Positions 56,271-64,000 of a stretch of DNA of 64,000 bases are shown here, in pieces. Origin of the DNA: Aridibaculum aurantiacum. Lineage in GTDB: Bacteria; Bacteroidota; Bacteroidia; Chitinophagales; Chitinophagaceae. The notes beneath the pieces are model-generated. The model was given only the letters and a program-made list of their open reading frames with translations, was not told where the DNA came from and searched no databases. The stretch covers positions 1,018,379-1,082,378 of the forward strand of contig NZ_JAFEWC010000003.1 in the NCBI RefSeq assembly GCF_017355875.1. The letters run 5' to 3'. Numbering within the stretch: the first letter of the stretch is position 1; each line of letters begins with the position of its first letter. Both the position numbers and the translations under genes were made by a program.

Positions 56271-56426
56271 ATGATTACCGAAGAGCAAAAGGAAACGCTT
56301 CCGTTTGAAGCAAAGTTGAGGCTATATACACTGGAAAACACCATGGAGGCAGCAGTAGTGGAAGAAGAATACGAAATTGCTGCTGAATGTGTTCGTAAAA
56401 TAGAAGAGTTGTTTAAACGTGCCTAA
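56271..56426 (+). CDS. Small UVR-motif-like protein (51 aa)
   Basis: ATG at 56271 to TAA at 56426. The translation contains LENTMEAAVVEEEYEIAAEC followed by VRKIEEL, which follows the UVR motif (L-E-x-x-M-x-x-A-x-E-x-x-[FY]-E-x-A-A-x-x-R-x-x-I-x-x-L) of UvrB/UvrC and McsA. Such short UVR-like proteins are seen in Bacteroidota. It may be a partner of UvrA/UvrC or act through an unrelated protein contact. Composition (Glu/Lys/Ala) supports a helical hairpin. The gene is easily missed because of its size. Confidence 0.7.
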   Translation: MITEEQKETLPFEAKLRLYTLENTMEAAVVEEEYEIAAECVRKIEELFKRA

Positions 56427-56711
56427 TGTACTGATTGTGGTGCGCTTGGACAATTAACTTAATAGATCTAGTGCCGACGTTCCAAACTGAAGAACTGAGC
56501 GCCGGTTGTTTATTTGTGCATGGCCTGCTTCAATAGTTAGTTATATAGCTGGGTTAGGTGCACCCATAGCCGAAATAACTCTTCATCGGAAATTATGGAG
56601 CCTGTAGTAAAAGGGCCAATCTGATGCATGCAACTTGTAGGTGTTAAGCCCAATATTGTATTGATCTCATAAAAAACATTGGAGAAAGAAGAAAGATTAA
56701 AGCATGTTGTA

Positions 56712-57506
56712 TCAGTTCTTTGAAGACCTTACATAAACATCTCCTGCCGATGTTTCATCAAATTCTTGCTTTTGCACAAGTTGCAGTAGATCATCTATGC
56801 TAACCCATGTTTTTAATGCAAAATGATCTTCGCGGCCAATAACATAGTTGCAGGTTGAATTAGGATAGTGCTGCCTTAAGTATTCTAAAGCTTCAACGAG
56901 CGTAGCTTTCTTCTCAGGAACTGTATACTCAAATGACAAACATCCAAATGGTTCATGTAATCCTTTCAGCACTTCCAATTCATAACCTTCAACATCAATT
57001 TTTATAAAAGCAGGTCTTCCATATGTTTGGATTAAACTATCCAAGGTTACTATCTCAACTTTTTCTACTGATTGAACATTTGCGCTTGCAAATCTTGTTT
57101 TTTTCAGTTCGCTAATCCAGTCTTCATTGAAGCTGGATAATTCGGAATGATTTGCAACAAAAAATTCTTTAACCTCATTTTTTGCACCAGCCCCTTTTTG
57201 GAGAACAGTGGCCTTGTTTCCATACAATGCAGCAAGGATCTCTGTACAATTGCGCTGTGGCTCTACGGCTACAACCCTCGCCTGCAACTGTAGAAAAACC
57301 TTAGTTTTAGAACCTATATTGGCTCCGATGTCAAAACAAAGATCATTTGGCATCACCAGGTTCTTATAAAAGTCTATCTGGCGTTTTGCAATAGCTGCAT
57401 GTTTTCGGTCATTCTTTGTAGGAAGAATCTTTTTCTTCAACTGTTCCAGTTTGATGTAATTCGGCCTGCCCAAAATTCCCTGTAGGATATATTTAATTTT
57501 TTCCAA
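56712..57506 (-). CDS. FkbM-family methyltransferase
   Basis: The SAM-binding motif CFDIGANIGSKTKVF and the FkbM-specific block FIKIDVEGYELEVLKGL are present, with VTLDSLIQTYGRP between them. FkbM enzymes O-methylate sugars or small molecules, often in glycan gene clusters. No partner genes are adjacent; its target is unknown. The N-terminal helix is basic and short. Confidence 0.92.
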   Translation of the reverse strand: MEKIKYILQGILGRPNYIKLEQLKKKILPTKNDRKHAAIAKRQIDFYKNLVMPNDLCFDIGANIGSKTKVFLQLQARVVAVEPQRNCTEILAALYGNKATVLQKGAGAKNEVKEFFVANHSELSSFNEDWISELKKTRFASANVQSVEKVEIVTLDSLIQTYGRPAFIKIDVEGYELEVLKGLHEPFGCLSFEYTVPEKKATLVEALEYLRQHYPNSTCNYVIGREDHFALKTWVSIDDLLQLVQKQEFDETSAGDVYVRSSKN

Positions 57507-57807
57507 GTGTTATGTTCAATTATGTTAGTCAATTTAGCTGTTGTACAACCATTTTATATTCAAGTATGGCATAAGAGATAGTGCCAGGAGAACTCTTAAC
57601 TTTTCTACTATCAATCTACAACCCTTAAAGCTAGGATTGAATATAGGTTAAGTAAAGTTCATCAACTTTATAAACAAAAATAAGGTCTTAAGCTGTACTG
57701 CTCTCCAGGTGGAATGGAAAGTTCTGCTAGCTTCCTTGCAGGTTTTGTTAGTGGGGCTAAAGGATGTAATTTCTAATCGATTTTCCTACATAGTCTACAA
57801 CCTGATT
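57507..57807. other. Gene-free spacer upstream of the FkbM gene
   Basis: About 300 AT-rich bases containing the start region of the FkbM gene and the end of the secreted lipoprotein gene. I see no terminator, repeat or small gene that I can support. Confidence 0.35.
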
Positions 57808-58398
57808 TTAATAAAACACCGGTACATTTTCAAAAGTACCATTGGTGACCATGATGGATCCAGGCGTGCCATAGGTATTGCTGGTGCCTCCAACCAACGG
57901 TGTTAGCTTGCCCGAGAAATGACCGTTGATACGCCTGTTGGCATAGGAAGTAATGGTAAAGCTCATGCTATCTGTTGCATAACGGGTATAGCCATTTGTA
58001 TTGTTGTATTCTAAGAAATGCTGGTTCCCAAATGAACCTTTGTGCACGTAGGTTTTTGCCTGCAAGCTGTCAGTATAAAACAAAAAGCTTAATTCCCCGG
58101 TTGTACTTACAAGTGAAAGTGCATAACGATAATAGTCTGTATTGTTGATGGTGTAGGTGTCTTTTTTGCACGACAACTTGTGGTAGCTGCCTGCAAAATT
58201 AGTGCGGTCATTCACCGTCGTTTTCACCAGTGCACCATTCACCTGGTAACTCATAGAAATGGTAGAACCATTGGCAATTTGCTCTTCTGCTTCCAGCATG
58301 GCACCTGCAATGGTTTCCTTAGCACAGGAAGCTATAGTGAATGCTATAAATAAGCATGCTGCTATTTGTTTTATCATGGTCTTGTTTAGCTGTTTCAT
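57808..58398 (-). CDS. Hypothetical lipoprotein
   Basis: Signal ends in the lipobox IASC. The 170 mature residues are beta-rich (ISMSYQVNGALVKTTVNDRTN, YTINNTDYYRYALSLVSTTGELSFLFY) and look like a small surface lipoprotein of the DUF6252 sort, but I am not certain. It lies 21 bases downstream of the outer-membrane protein gene, so the two are likely one operon. Confidence 0.82.
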   Translation of the reverse strand: MKQLNKTMIKQIAACLFIAFTIASCAKETIAGAMLEAEEQIANGSTISMSYQVNGALVKTTVNDRTNFAGSYHKLSCKKDTYTINNTDYYRYALSLVSTTGELSFLFYTDSLQAKTYVHKGSFGNQHFLEYNNTNGYTRYATDSMSFTITSYANRRINGHFSGKLTPLVGGTSNTYGTPGSIMVTNGTFENVPVFY

Positions 58399-58419
58399 TA
58401 CTTCTTTAAGATTATCACA

Positions 58420-58953
58420 TTAGTCGTAGCTCTCTCTTCTCTTCAGGCTAAATGGAAATACTAATCCCAGCCTGAAATAATTATTAGATCCGCCTTTAGC
58501 CCTGATGGTTTCGAAGTGAAGGTTCAGGTCGAGCGGGGATGACCACAACGAAAACAGGTAACCCGTGCTTGCACCGAGGACGACGCCGTTGTACTTAAAT
58601 TCTCTTGCACGTCCATTTACATTGAGTGCTGTTATGCCAAATAAATTATAGCCTACCTGCGGTTCCACGTAAAATCCGTTTCCCTTACGATTCAATGTAT
58701 AACGGTACCCGAATTTCGCCGGAACCATGATGGTGCCGTAGGTATAGCTGTTGTCGTACAAACTAAACAAATAAGCTGCTGCTTCAAATGTGATGTCGTC
58801 TCCTTCAGTAATGGGGTAGCCAGCTTTTAAATATAAACCTGCACCGAGTTTATAATCTTCAGTGTCGTTTCCCACCATCTTTATCACACTGAGCTGCGCG
58901 TACGATTGGGTGGCGATGAATAGTAATGCAACGAGGAAAAGCTTCCTTGCCAT
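58420..58953 (-). CDS. Outer-membrane beta-barrel-like protein
   Basis: From the ATG at 58953 the Sec signal is MARKLFLVALLFIATQSYAQ, followed by about 155 residues of amphipathic strands with aromatic belts (GAGLYLKAGYPITEGDD, FGYRYTLNRKGNGFYVEPQVGYNLFG, GYLFSLWSSPLDLNLHFETI) and the end YFRLGLVFPFSLKRRES. It resembles small eight-strand outer-membrane barrels. The 5' end abuts the first repeat-rich spacer. Confidence 0.85.
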   Translation of the reverse strand: MARKLFLVALLFIATQSYAQLSVIKMVGNDTEDYKLGAGLYLKAGYPITEGDDITFEAAAYLFSLYDNSYTYGTIMVPAKFGYRYTLNRKGNGFYVEPQVGYNLFGITALNVNGRAREFKYNGVVLGASTGYLFSLWSSPLDLNLHFETIRAKGGSNNYFRLGLVFPFSLKRRESYD

Positions 58954-58995
58954 GATGTTTAGGGTTGAAATGAGGGGTGAATGTAGGAAAGAAGA

Positions 58996-59527
58996 AGTCA
59001 AAAGTCAAAAGGCAAAAGGGGAGAATGAAGAACAGCTGTCAGCTGTCAGCTATCAGCTGTCAGCAGTGAGCGGTGGAAATGATTGTAGTAGCATGAAGTC
59101 AAAATTCGAAAGTCAAAATGGGGAGAAATTAAAAAGCAAAAAGTAAAAAGAAAAAAGGAGAAGTCAGAATTCAGAATTCAGTTGTCAGCGGTCAGCAGTC
59201 AGCTATCAGCAGTGAGCAGTCAGTGGTGAGTAATCGTTAATCTCTCTTCGTCGTGCATCTCTGTGCCGTTGTGTCGCTGTGGTTCAAAAGTCAAAAGTCA
59301 AAATTCAAAAGTCAAAAAGGGGAGAAATTAAAAAGCAAAAAGTAAAAAGAAGAATGAATAAAGAAGTCAGCTAGCAGTAAATCAGAAATAAGCAATCTCA
59401 CCTAACAACTAACATCTAACATCAAACACCTCACTTCTCACACCTCACGCCTTAATTCAAATCCGACATCACAATTCGGAAATTCCAAGTGTACTTCGTA
59501 AATCGTACCTCGTACTTGGCTCTCAAC
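58996..59527. repeat. Mosaic repeat spacer 1
   Basis: A spacer of about 530 bases made of recurring short phrases: AAGTCAAAA-type (58998-59030, 59095-59165, 59284-59355), GTCAGC/ATCAGC-type (59032-59075, 59170-59235), a CGTCGTGCATCTCTGTGCCG phrase (59247-59283), CTCACACCTCACGCCTT-type (59399-59455), and TCCGACATC...CGTAC-type (59457-59520). The phrases recur in similar order in two later spacers. No coding potential is seen. Confidence 0.85.
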
Positions 59528-60718
59528 TCACTTCCTTTCGCACCCGCATTCCCACCTGTACGATTCTGAAAAGTTTACTGTCGCCTGTGCCATTTCTTTA
59601 TCCACCTTGTATTGTGTCGACTTTACGCCGGAGGTTTTAAAATAACCGGAGAGCCATGTGATGTTACCCGTTTTTGCATCATACTTATACCTGCCTGTCT
59701 GGCCATTGTCGAGCCACCTGTAAGTGCCGTCTGCTTTCAATGCAAAATATCCTTTGTACTGGAAACTGTAGGCCGGGCTCCTGTTAGGACCATTCCACAC
59801 CGATTGGTGGCATGTATAATTACCAAAAACCAATCGGCCTCCATAGGTTTCTTTAGTAGGCGGCGATGTCTTTACCTGCTTCGCATCTTCCAGCTTTTTC
59901 CATTCCGCCATGGCTTTAGGTAAGTCATTATCATAACGACGTACGAGGGATGCATCTTTAGCAAATGCCTTTTGCAGGAAAGGTTTTGCAGCCTCTTTGT
60001 TTCCCTGTGCGGCAAGCGAGATAGCCATCATATAGTTTATGTAAGGTTGCTCAGCATCACGCGCAAGTGCCAGCCTGAACCTTGTTTCAGCACTGCCGAG
60101 ATCATTCTTCTCATAGTAGCCTATACCATACAGTGCCTCTTGTCCTGCTGTATTCATGGCAGTTTCCGCACCAAATGTTGCACTCGATCTTTTTAGCCTG
60201 TCAATGTAAGCATCCAGACCAGTGAGGTTAGTTGTTACCGGGTTGTTGTTTGGAGGATTGTTTGCAGGAGGAGTGCTTGTAGCAGGAGGATTATTTGCAG
60301 GCGTGGTTTGAGTGGCCGTGATGGTGCCTGCAGGAACATCCTTTTGATACCTGTCCTTGAGTGATGGATTGAGACGAAAAGCTGCATCCAGGTATTCCTG
60401 GGCTTGTTGCTTCTTGGCCGCATCATTTTGCCTGATCAATGAAATGGCCAGTTGATAGTTTGCAAAGGCATTATCTTTTTGCTTCTTCACCACGTCCATA
60501 AAATACCATTCTGCCGAAGAATAATTCTTCGCATCAAAATATCCTTGGCCATACAGAAAGTCAGAGCCGGCAGAAAGAAAACCGGTTTCCTTACGCGGCC
60601 CGGCATTATCATCCTTAAGATGCTGAATATACTTGTCCAGCTCATCTTTTTCCTGCGCAGATGCAACTGAAGAAAACAATAACATGCAAAGCGCAAATAT
60701 CAACAGCGGTGTTCTCAT
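59528..60718 (-). CDS. Secreted protein with duplicated TPR-like repeat and C-terminal beta domain
   Basis: Sec signal (MRTPLLIFALCMLLFSSVASAQ). Residues 27-129 and 168-267 are clearly duplicate units (LDKYIQHLK / LDAYIDRLK; YGQGYFDAKNYSSAE / YGIGYYEKNDLGSAE; NYQLAISLIRQ / NYMMAISLAAQ; RYQKDVP / RYDNDLP). A Pro/Thr/Asn linker (130-165) separates them. The C-terminal domain (293-396) runs from GNYTCHQ to WECGC and matches the end of the 16-kb Agenet-domain protein. Probably periplasmic or surface-associated. Function unknown. Confidence 0.85.
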   Translation of the reverse strand: MRTPLLIFALCMLLFSSVASAQEKDELDKYIQHLKDDNAGPRKETGFLSAGSDFLYGQGYFDAKNYSSAEWYFMDVVKKQKDNAFANYQLAISLIRQNDAAKKQQAQEYLDAAFRLNPSLKDRYQKDVPAGTITATQTTPANNPPATSTPPANNPPNNNPVTTNLTGLDAYIDRLKRSSATFGAETAMNTAGQEALYGIGYYEKNDLGSAETRFRLALARDAEQPYINYMMAISLAAQGNKEAAKPFLQKAFAKDASLVRRYDNDLPKAMAEWKKLEDAKQVKTSPPTKETYGGRLVFGNYTCHQSVWNGPNRSPAYSFQYKGYFALKADGTYRWLDNGQTGRYKYDAKTGNITWLSGYFKTSGVKSTQYKVDKEMAQATVNFSESYRWECGCERK

Positions 60719-60744
60719 TGGTTAGTTTTTCGAAGACATAAAGT

Positions 60745-61141
60745 AAAAATTAAAAATTAAAAATAAAAAATGGAGAGCAGGCAGCTATCAGCAGTGAGCT
60801 GTCAGTGGTGAGTGGTCAGCAGTGAGTGGTCATTGGTGAGTGGTCATTGGTGAGTAACCAGCAAACTCTTCGTCGTGCATCTCCGTGTCGTTGTGCCGAA
60901 GTGGATCGAAAAAGTCAAATTTCAAAAGGCAAAAAGAAGACCAGTCGGTGCCACCAAATTCGCCAATCTTAAGTCCGACATCAGAAATTTTAAGTCGTAC
61001 TTAATTCTCACGCCTCACACTTCATACCTTTTCCCAAATCCGACATCCTCAAATCAGAAATCAGAAATCCCAATCGTACTTCTAAAATCGTATTTCGTAC
61101 TTACCTCTCACTTCTCCCAATCCCAAATCTAAAATCTTCAA
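60745..61141. repeat. Mosaic repeat spacer 2
   Basis: The same phrase families in similar order: AAAATTAAAAATTAAAA (60745-60770), GTCAGC/GTGAGTGGTCA (60778-60860), CTCTTCGTCGTGCATCTCCG (60868-60909), GTCAAATTTCAAAAGGC (60914-60940), CTCACGCCTCACACTTCATA (61005-61030), and AATCCGACATCC...CGTAC (61033-61140). Confidence 0.85.
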
Positions 61142-61960
61142 TCATAAAATTAATCTATATGCTTCCACCGTCTTACCATTAAACGTAGGCAAGTAGATGA
61201 TACGTTTACGAGGATCATAACCTATATCAGCTGTATTCTTTTTATCAGCTCTTGTATCCAGGAGCGTTTGTACTTTGCCATCAGCAGAAACATAATATAC
61301 CAGTCCAATCCATGAAGTGACAATAAAGTCTCCGTTGCCTACCGGCTCTACACCATCACCACCTTCCGGAAGTTCAGCAATTGTTCTTAGTTGTTTGTTG
61401 GCATCTGCAACGACAAATGATTTCCCTGCTGCTATGTACAGTTCATCATTAATTGCTTTCAGACCATTTACATTGGTTAGGTTATCCAGATAAAGCGTAG
61501 GTATATCATTTTCAAACCGCCATACCTTCCCGGTCCTGGAGTCGGATACATACACTATTCCTTTTTTGGTGGCGGTTACATCATTTAGTGCAACAGCACC
61601 ATCCACTTTTATTTTCTTTTCGATCTTCCCGCTCTTCAGGTTCACCACCACTACTTCGGTGATATCAGCTACATACAGCCTTTTACCTACTATAGCCATG
61701 CCTTTAGGTGCGTTCAGGCCTGTAACCCAGGTGGTATCAATGATCTTCCCTTCCGGGGATAGTTTGGCCACACCACCTTTTCCATCTGCACCCCATGCCG
61801 GCCCGTCAATCAGCGATACATACAGCACTTTCTTGGTAGGTAACACCGACTCAGGAACGGCTATGTTATTATCTGTCGACCAGATCTTTTTTAGAGAATA
61901 CTGCTGTGCACCTGACTGTAAAGTGATAGCAACGGCAAAAAGGCAAAGTAACTGTTTCAT
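61142..61960 (-). CDS. Secreted beta-propeller protein, SMP-30/gluconolactonase-like
   Basis: Sec signal (KQLLCLFAVAITLQSGAQ), then a six-bladed propeller of about 250 residues: VPESVLPTKKVLYVSLIDG, GGVAKLSPEGKIIDT, LNAPKGMAIVGKRLYVADI, VSDSRTGKVWRFE, NVNGLKAINDELYIAAG, GDGVEPVGNGDFIVTSW. It is like SMP-30/gluconolactonase or NHL-type propellers, but the catalytic metal residues cannot be confirmed. Its 3' end lies exactly at the edge of repeat spacer 2. Confidence 0.87.
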   Translation of the reverse strand: MKQLLCLFAVAITLQSGAQQYSLKKIWSTDNNIAVPESVLPTKKVLYVSLIDGPAWGADGKGGVAKLSPEGKIIDTTWVTGLNAPKGMAIVGKRLYVADITEVVVVNLKSGKIEKKIKVDGAVALNDVTATKKGIVYVSDSRTGKVWRFENDIPTLYLDNLTNVNGLKAINDELYIAAGKSFVVADANKQLRTIAELPEGGDGVEPVGNGDFIVTSWIGLVYYVSADGKVQTLLDTRADKKNTADIGYDPRKRIIYLPTFNGKTVEAYRLIL

Positions 61961-61993
61961 AATGACTGTTTGCGGGCTAAGATACGAGGGGGG

Positions 61994-62480
61994 GAAGTAT
62001 TAAGTCAAAAGTCAAAATTCAAAAGTCAAAAGGGGGAGAATGTAAAATGTAAAATGAAAAAGAAGGGGGGAAATTAAAAAGCAAAAAGTAAAAAGAAAAA
62101 AAAGAGAAGTGAGAAATTTAGCTGTCTGCTAGCAGCAATCAGCCATCCGTACTTCGTAAATCTAAAACGTACTTCCTTCTCGCCTCATACCTCATGCCTT
62201 GCCCAAATCCGACATCCCAAAATCAGAAATCAGACATCCAATCGTACTTCTAAAATCGTATCTCGTATTTATCTCTCACGCCTCACAGCTCATACCTCAT
62301 GCCTTCCCCAATTCCGACATCCCAAAATCAAAAATCAGAAAATCCCCATCGTACTTCTAAATTTGTACCTCGTACTTACCTCTCACGTCTCATACCTTGG
62401 CTCTAAAATCCGACATGCTCAAATCAGAGATCAGACATCCAATCGAACTTCTTTCTCCACTCTTCCTCCCAAATCTTAAA
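61994..62480. repeat. Mosaic repeat spacer 3
   Basis: AAAGTCAAAATTCAAAAGTC blocks (61996-62110), a GTCTGCTAGCAGCAATCAGC phrase (62122-62145), then alternating TCGTACTT, CTCATACCTCATGCCTT and CCGACATCCCAAAATCAGA phrases to 62480. The final phrase runs into the 3' end of the next minus-strand gene. Confidence 0.85.
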
Positions 62481-63038
62481 TCATAAATCCGAAATCTTAA
62501 ATCTTTTTTCAAACTCTCTCCTCGCCAGTTCCATTACCAGCGGGTTTTGCAGGCCGGCATAGTAGGCCGCTAACGGCTCATTGTAGTTTTTGCGAAGGAG
62601 TTGCTGGTAGAGTTCGTAGGAAAGTGCCAGTGCAGTAAGCACGGTTTCATCAGAACCATCATTCGCCGGTAGCGCTATGGTTGGTTTTAAGAAGCCCCTG
62701 ATATAGTATTCTTTTTCTGCAGCAAACCCTAATTGGTTGGGGTGAATATCGAGCGGTTCCAGCGAGAAGTACAGGTGGTCGATCAACAGGCCAAGGTCCA
62801 CAAGATCTATCACACCACCCTGCTCCAGTTGCTCCGCGAGTTCTACATCCAGGTCACCGGGCTGTGGGAGCGCAGCCAGCAGGTCGTTGAACAATTGTAG
62901 TGTACAGTGGGAATAGCCATCTTCCAGCTGCCCGTCCACCATATGAATCCAGCTGCCCTCCAGGGCCAGTTCCGCCTCAGCAGACTTCAGCACTATATGC
63001 GATACGGCAAGGAATGATGTGGTATGGATGTAAAACAT
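62481..63038 (-). CDS. Hypothetical protein (185 aa), C-terminus encoded in repeat DNA
   Basis: From the ATG at 63038: MFYIHTTSFLAVSHIVLKSAEAELALEGSW, then an acidic/Leu-rich body (QPGDLDVELAEQLEQGGVIDLVDLGLLIDHLYF) and EREFEKR-like end. No signal peptide. The final residues FKISDL and the stop codon are read from the same repeat phrase that fills the neighbouring spacer. Unknown family; cytoplasmic. An upstream in-frame ATG at 63116 would add residues also encoded by repeat DNA, so I reject it. Confidence 0.75.
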   Translation of the reverse strand: MFYIHTTSFLAVSHIVLKSAEAELALEGSWIHMVDGQLEDGYSHCTLQLFNDLLAALPQPGDLDVELAEQLEQGGVIDLVDLGLLIDHLYFSLEPLDIHPNQLGFAAEKEYYIRGFLKPTIALPANDGSDETVLTALALSYELYQQLLRKNYNEPLAAYYAGLQNPLVMELARREFEKRFKISDL

Positions 63039-63111
63039 GAAGATGGATTGCGGACCGTGATTTAAGATTTTAGATTTTGAGATTGCAGATTTTTTGGCTG
63101 CCTGGTGTTGT

Positions 63112-63160
63112 GTCATCCCGACGATAGGAGGGATCCCCTTGAAAGAGAGGCGTGAGGCAT
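63112..63160. repeat. GTCATCCCGACG-type phrase
   Basis: TGTCATCCCGACGATAGGAG, followed by GGATCCCC, reads like the intergenic repeat phrase that I associate with several Bacteroidota genomes. The reverse-complement theme (CTCCTTCGTCGGCATGAC) recurs in every copy of the tandem repeat to the right. Confidence 0.6.
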
Positions 63161-63271
63161 TAGGCGGAAGGGGTGCTGGATGATAATTATGAAGTATGAA
63201 TGATGAACTATAAGTGATGAATGATGATTGATAAGTTGACGCTCTTCAAACCTGGAACCTGTTACCCCATG

Positions 63272-63840
63272 TGAAAATGAACCTGCTTTCATACTGAGGA
63301 TGCCTCCTTCGTCGGCATGACAGCAAAATCTGAATGATAAGATGGCGCTTCTCCAACCGATCACATTCACCATTCACTACTGATTACTCACCTTTTCTCC
63401 TTTCTCCTCACGCCTCATGCCTGATACCTGATATCCCATGTGAAACTGAGCCTGCTTCATTGCAGGAGATGCCTCCTTCGATGGCATGACTGGCAAAAGC
63501 TGAATGATAAACTATAAATGATGAGTGATGAGAAGACGCTCCTCAAGCCTCATACCTCATACCAGATACCCAACTGAAACTGAGCCTGCTGTAATGCAGG
63601 AGATGCCTCCTTTGTCGGCATGACAGCGGTGCTGAATGATGAACTATGGTTGATAAATGATGAGAAGACGCTCCTCAAGCCTCATACCTCATACCAGATA
63701 CCCAACTGAAACTGAGCCTGTTTAATTGCAGCAGATGCCTCCTTTGTCGGCATGACAGGCAAAAGCTGAATGATAAACTATAAATGATGAATGATGAGAA
63801 GACGCTCCTCAAGCCTCACACCACACACCTGATACCTCCC
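63272..63840. repeat. Tandem repeat of about 133 bp (three good copies, one degenerate)
   Basis: Copies begin TGAAACTGAGCCTG at 63441, 63575 and 63707 (spacings 134 and 132), each running through GATGCCTCCTTYGTCGGCATGAC, GCTGAATGATRAACTA, GATGAGAAGACGCTCCTCAA, and GCCTCATACCTCATACCAGA. A diverged copy starts at 63272. Differences are mostly substitutions, with copies 2 and 3 closest. There is no coding potential beyond short shadow frames and no spacer variety of the CRISPR kind. Confidence 0.9.
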
Positions 63841-63878
63841 AACTCCCTCCAGATCTCTAATCACTTGTCTCTATGTCT

Positions 63879-64000
63879 TGTCCTGAAAAAAGTTGACCAT
63901 TTTTTGTTTGTTTTTTTATTGCTACGTTGATGTTTGCCGTCAAAAAGATGCGGTGTCTTGCTCTGTTAAAGCGAGCCGCCCCCGCATCTCTTTAACTACT
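63879..64000. mobile_element. Possible end of an insertion sequence, cut by the window edge
   Basis: Right after the repeats end, the sequence TGTCCTGAAAAAAGTTGACC followed by a T-rich stretch looks like the terminal inverted repeat of an IS, and the composition changes sharply. A GC-rich hairpin-like stretch (GCGAGCCGCCCCCGC) follows. No transposase frame is visible in the 120 bases available. Confidence 0.35.

Noticed and set aside
58996..62480. tRNA or structural RNA genes in the repeat spacers
   Set aside because: No cloverleaf or tRNA landmark sequences are present; the phrases are short and low in structure.
63113..63373. 86-codon minus-strand frame in the repeat region
   Set aside because: It consists of repeat-derived phrases with low complexity and no domain.
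63272..63840. CRISPR array
   Set aside because: The repeated unit is about 133 bp and contiguous, with no short repeat plus unique spacers and no cas genes.

Overview
The window is about 64 kb of chromosomal DNA from a Bacteroidota bacterium, most likely a member of the Chitinophagaceae or a close relative. The signs are: AT-leaning composition, near absence of Shine-Dalgarno sequences, many Bacteroidota-typical families (YaiO barrel, DUF3667, DUF4241, DUF2652, DUF6717-like, 7TM-AraC, 7TMR-DISM kinases, the M1 peptidase variant with a GMEHQ motif), and many Sec or lipoprotein signals. No rRNA, tRNA, phage, plasmid or CRISPR locus was seen. The left edge cuts a DUF2254 gene. The right edge enters what may be the end of an insertion sequence.

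Layout: 1-14 kb holds single housekeeping, envelope and stress genes (fatty acid hydroxylase, cold-shock protein, MscL, BON lipoprotein, bestrophin, Wzx-like flippase, M1 peptidase, MsrA, PPC-domain lipoprotein, DUF1801, response regulator). 14-27 kb holds secreted unknowns, a DUF3667 protein, YceI, a cupin with its likely AraC regulator, a Crp/Fnr regulator, GNAT, DoxX, a DUF4241 lipoprotein, a membrane-bound AraC regulator and a PHB-depolymerase-like esterase. 27.6-34.7 kb is a compact five-gene operon: hybrid histidine kinase, response regulator, HEAT-repeat membrane protein, processive-type GT2 glycosyltransferase and YaiO outer-membrane barrel. It reads as a phosphorelay-controlled polysaccharide synthesis and export unit.

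35-50 kb has peptidases (DUF885, M16), ferritin-like DUF892, DUF2652, a NarL-type response regulator, a NAPE-PLD-like metallo-beta-lactamase-fold hydrolase convergent with a YiiX-like permuted-papain membrane protein, a 7TMR-DISM histidine kinase, DUF2945 and DUF72. 50-57.5 kb has DUF1456, an acetylxylan-esterase-like hydrolase, a three-gene cassette of unknown proteins that share two modules with each other (52.7-56.1 kb), a 51-codon gene with a UVR-like motif, and an FkbM methyltransferase.

57.8-64 kb is different in texture. Secreted protein genes are separated by 400-900 bp spacers packed with short repeated phrases that recur in roughly the same order, and then by a 133-bp tandem repeat. 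The most notable observations are the shared-module cassette, the phosphorelay/GT2/YaiO operon with a degenerate receiver domain, an operator repeated with identical geometry before the cupin and AraC genes, the NAPE-PLD-like/permuted-papain gene pair, and the mosaic spacer repeats.
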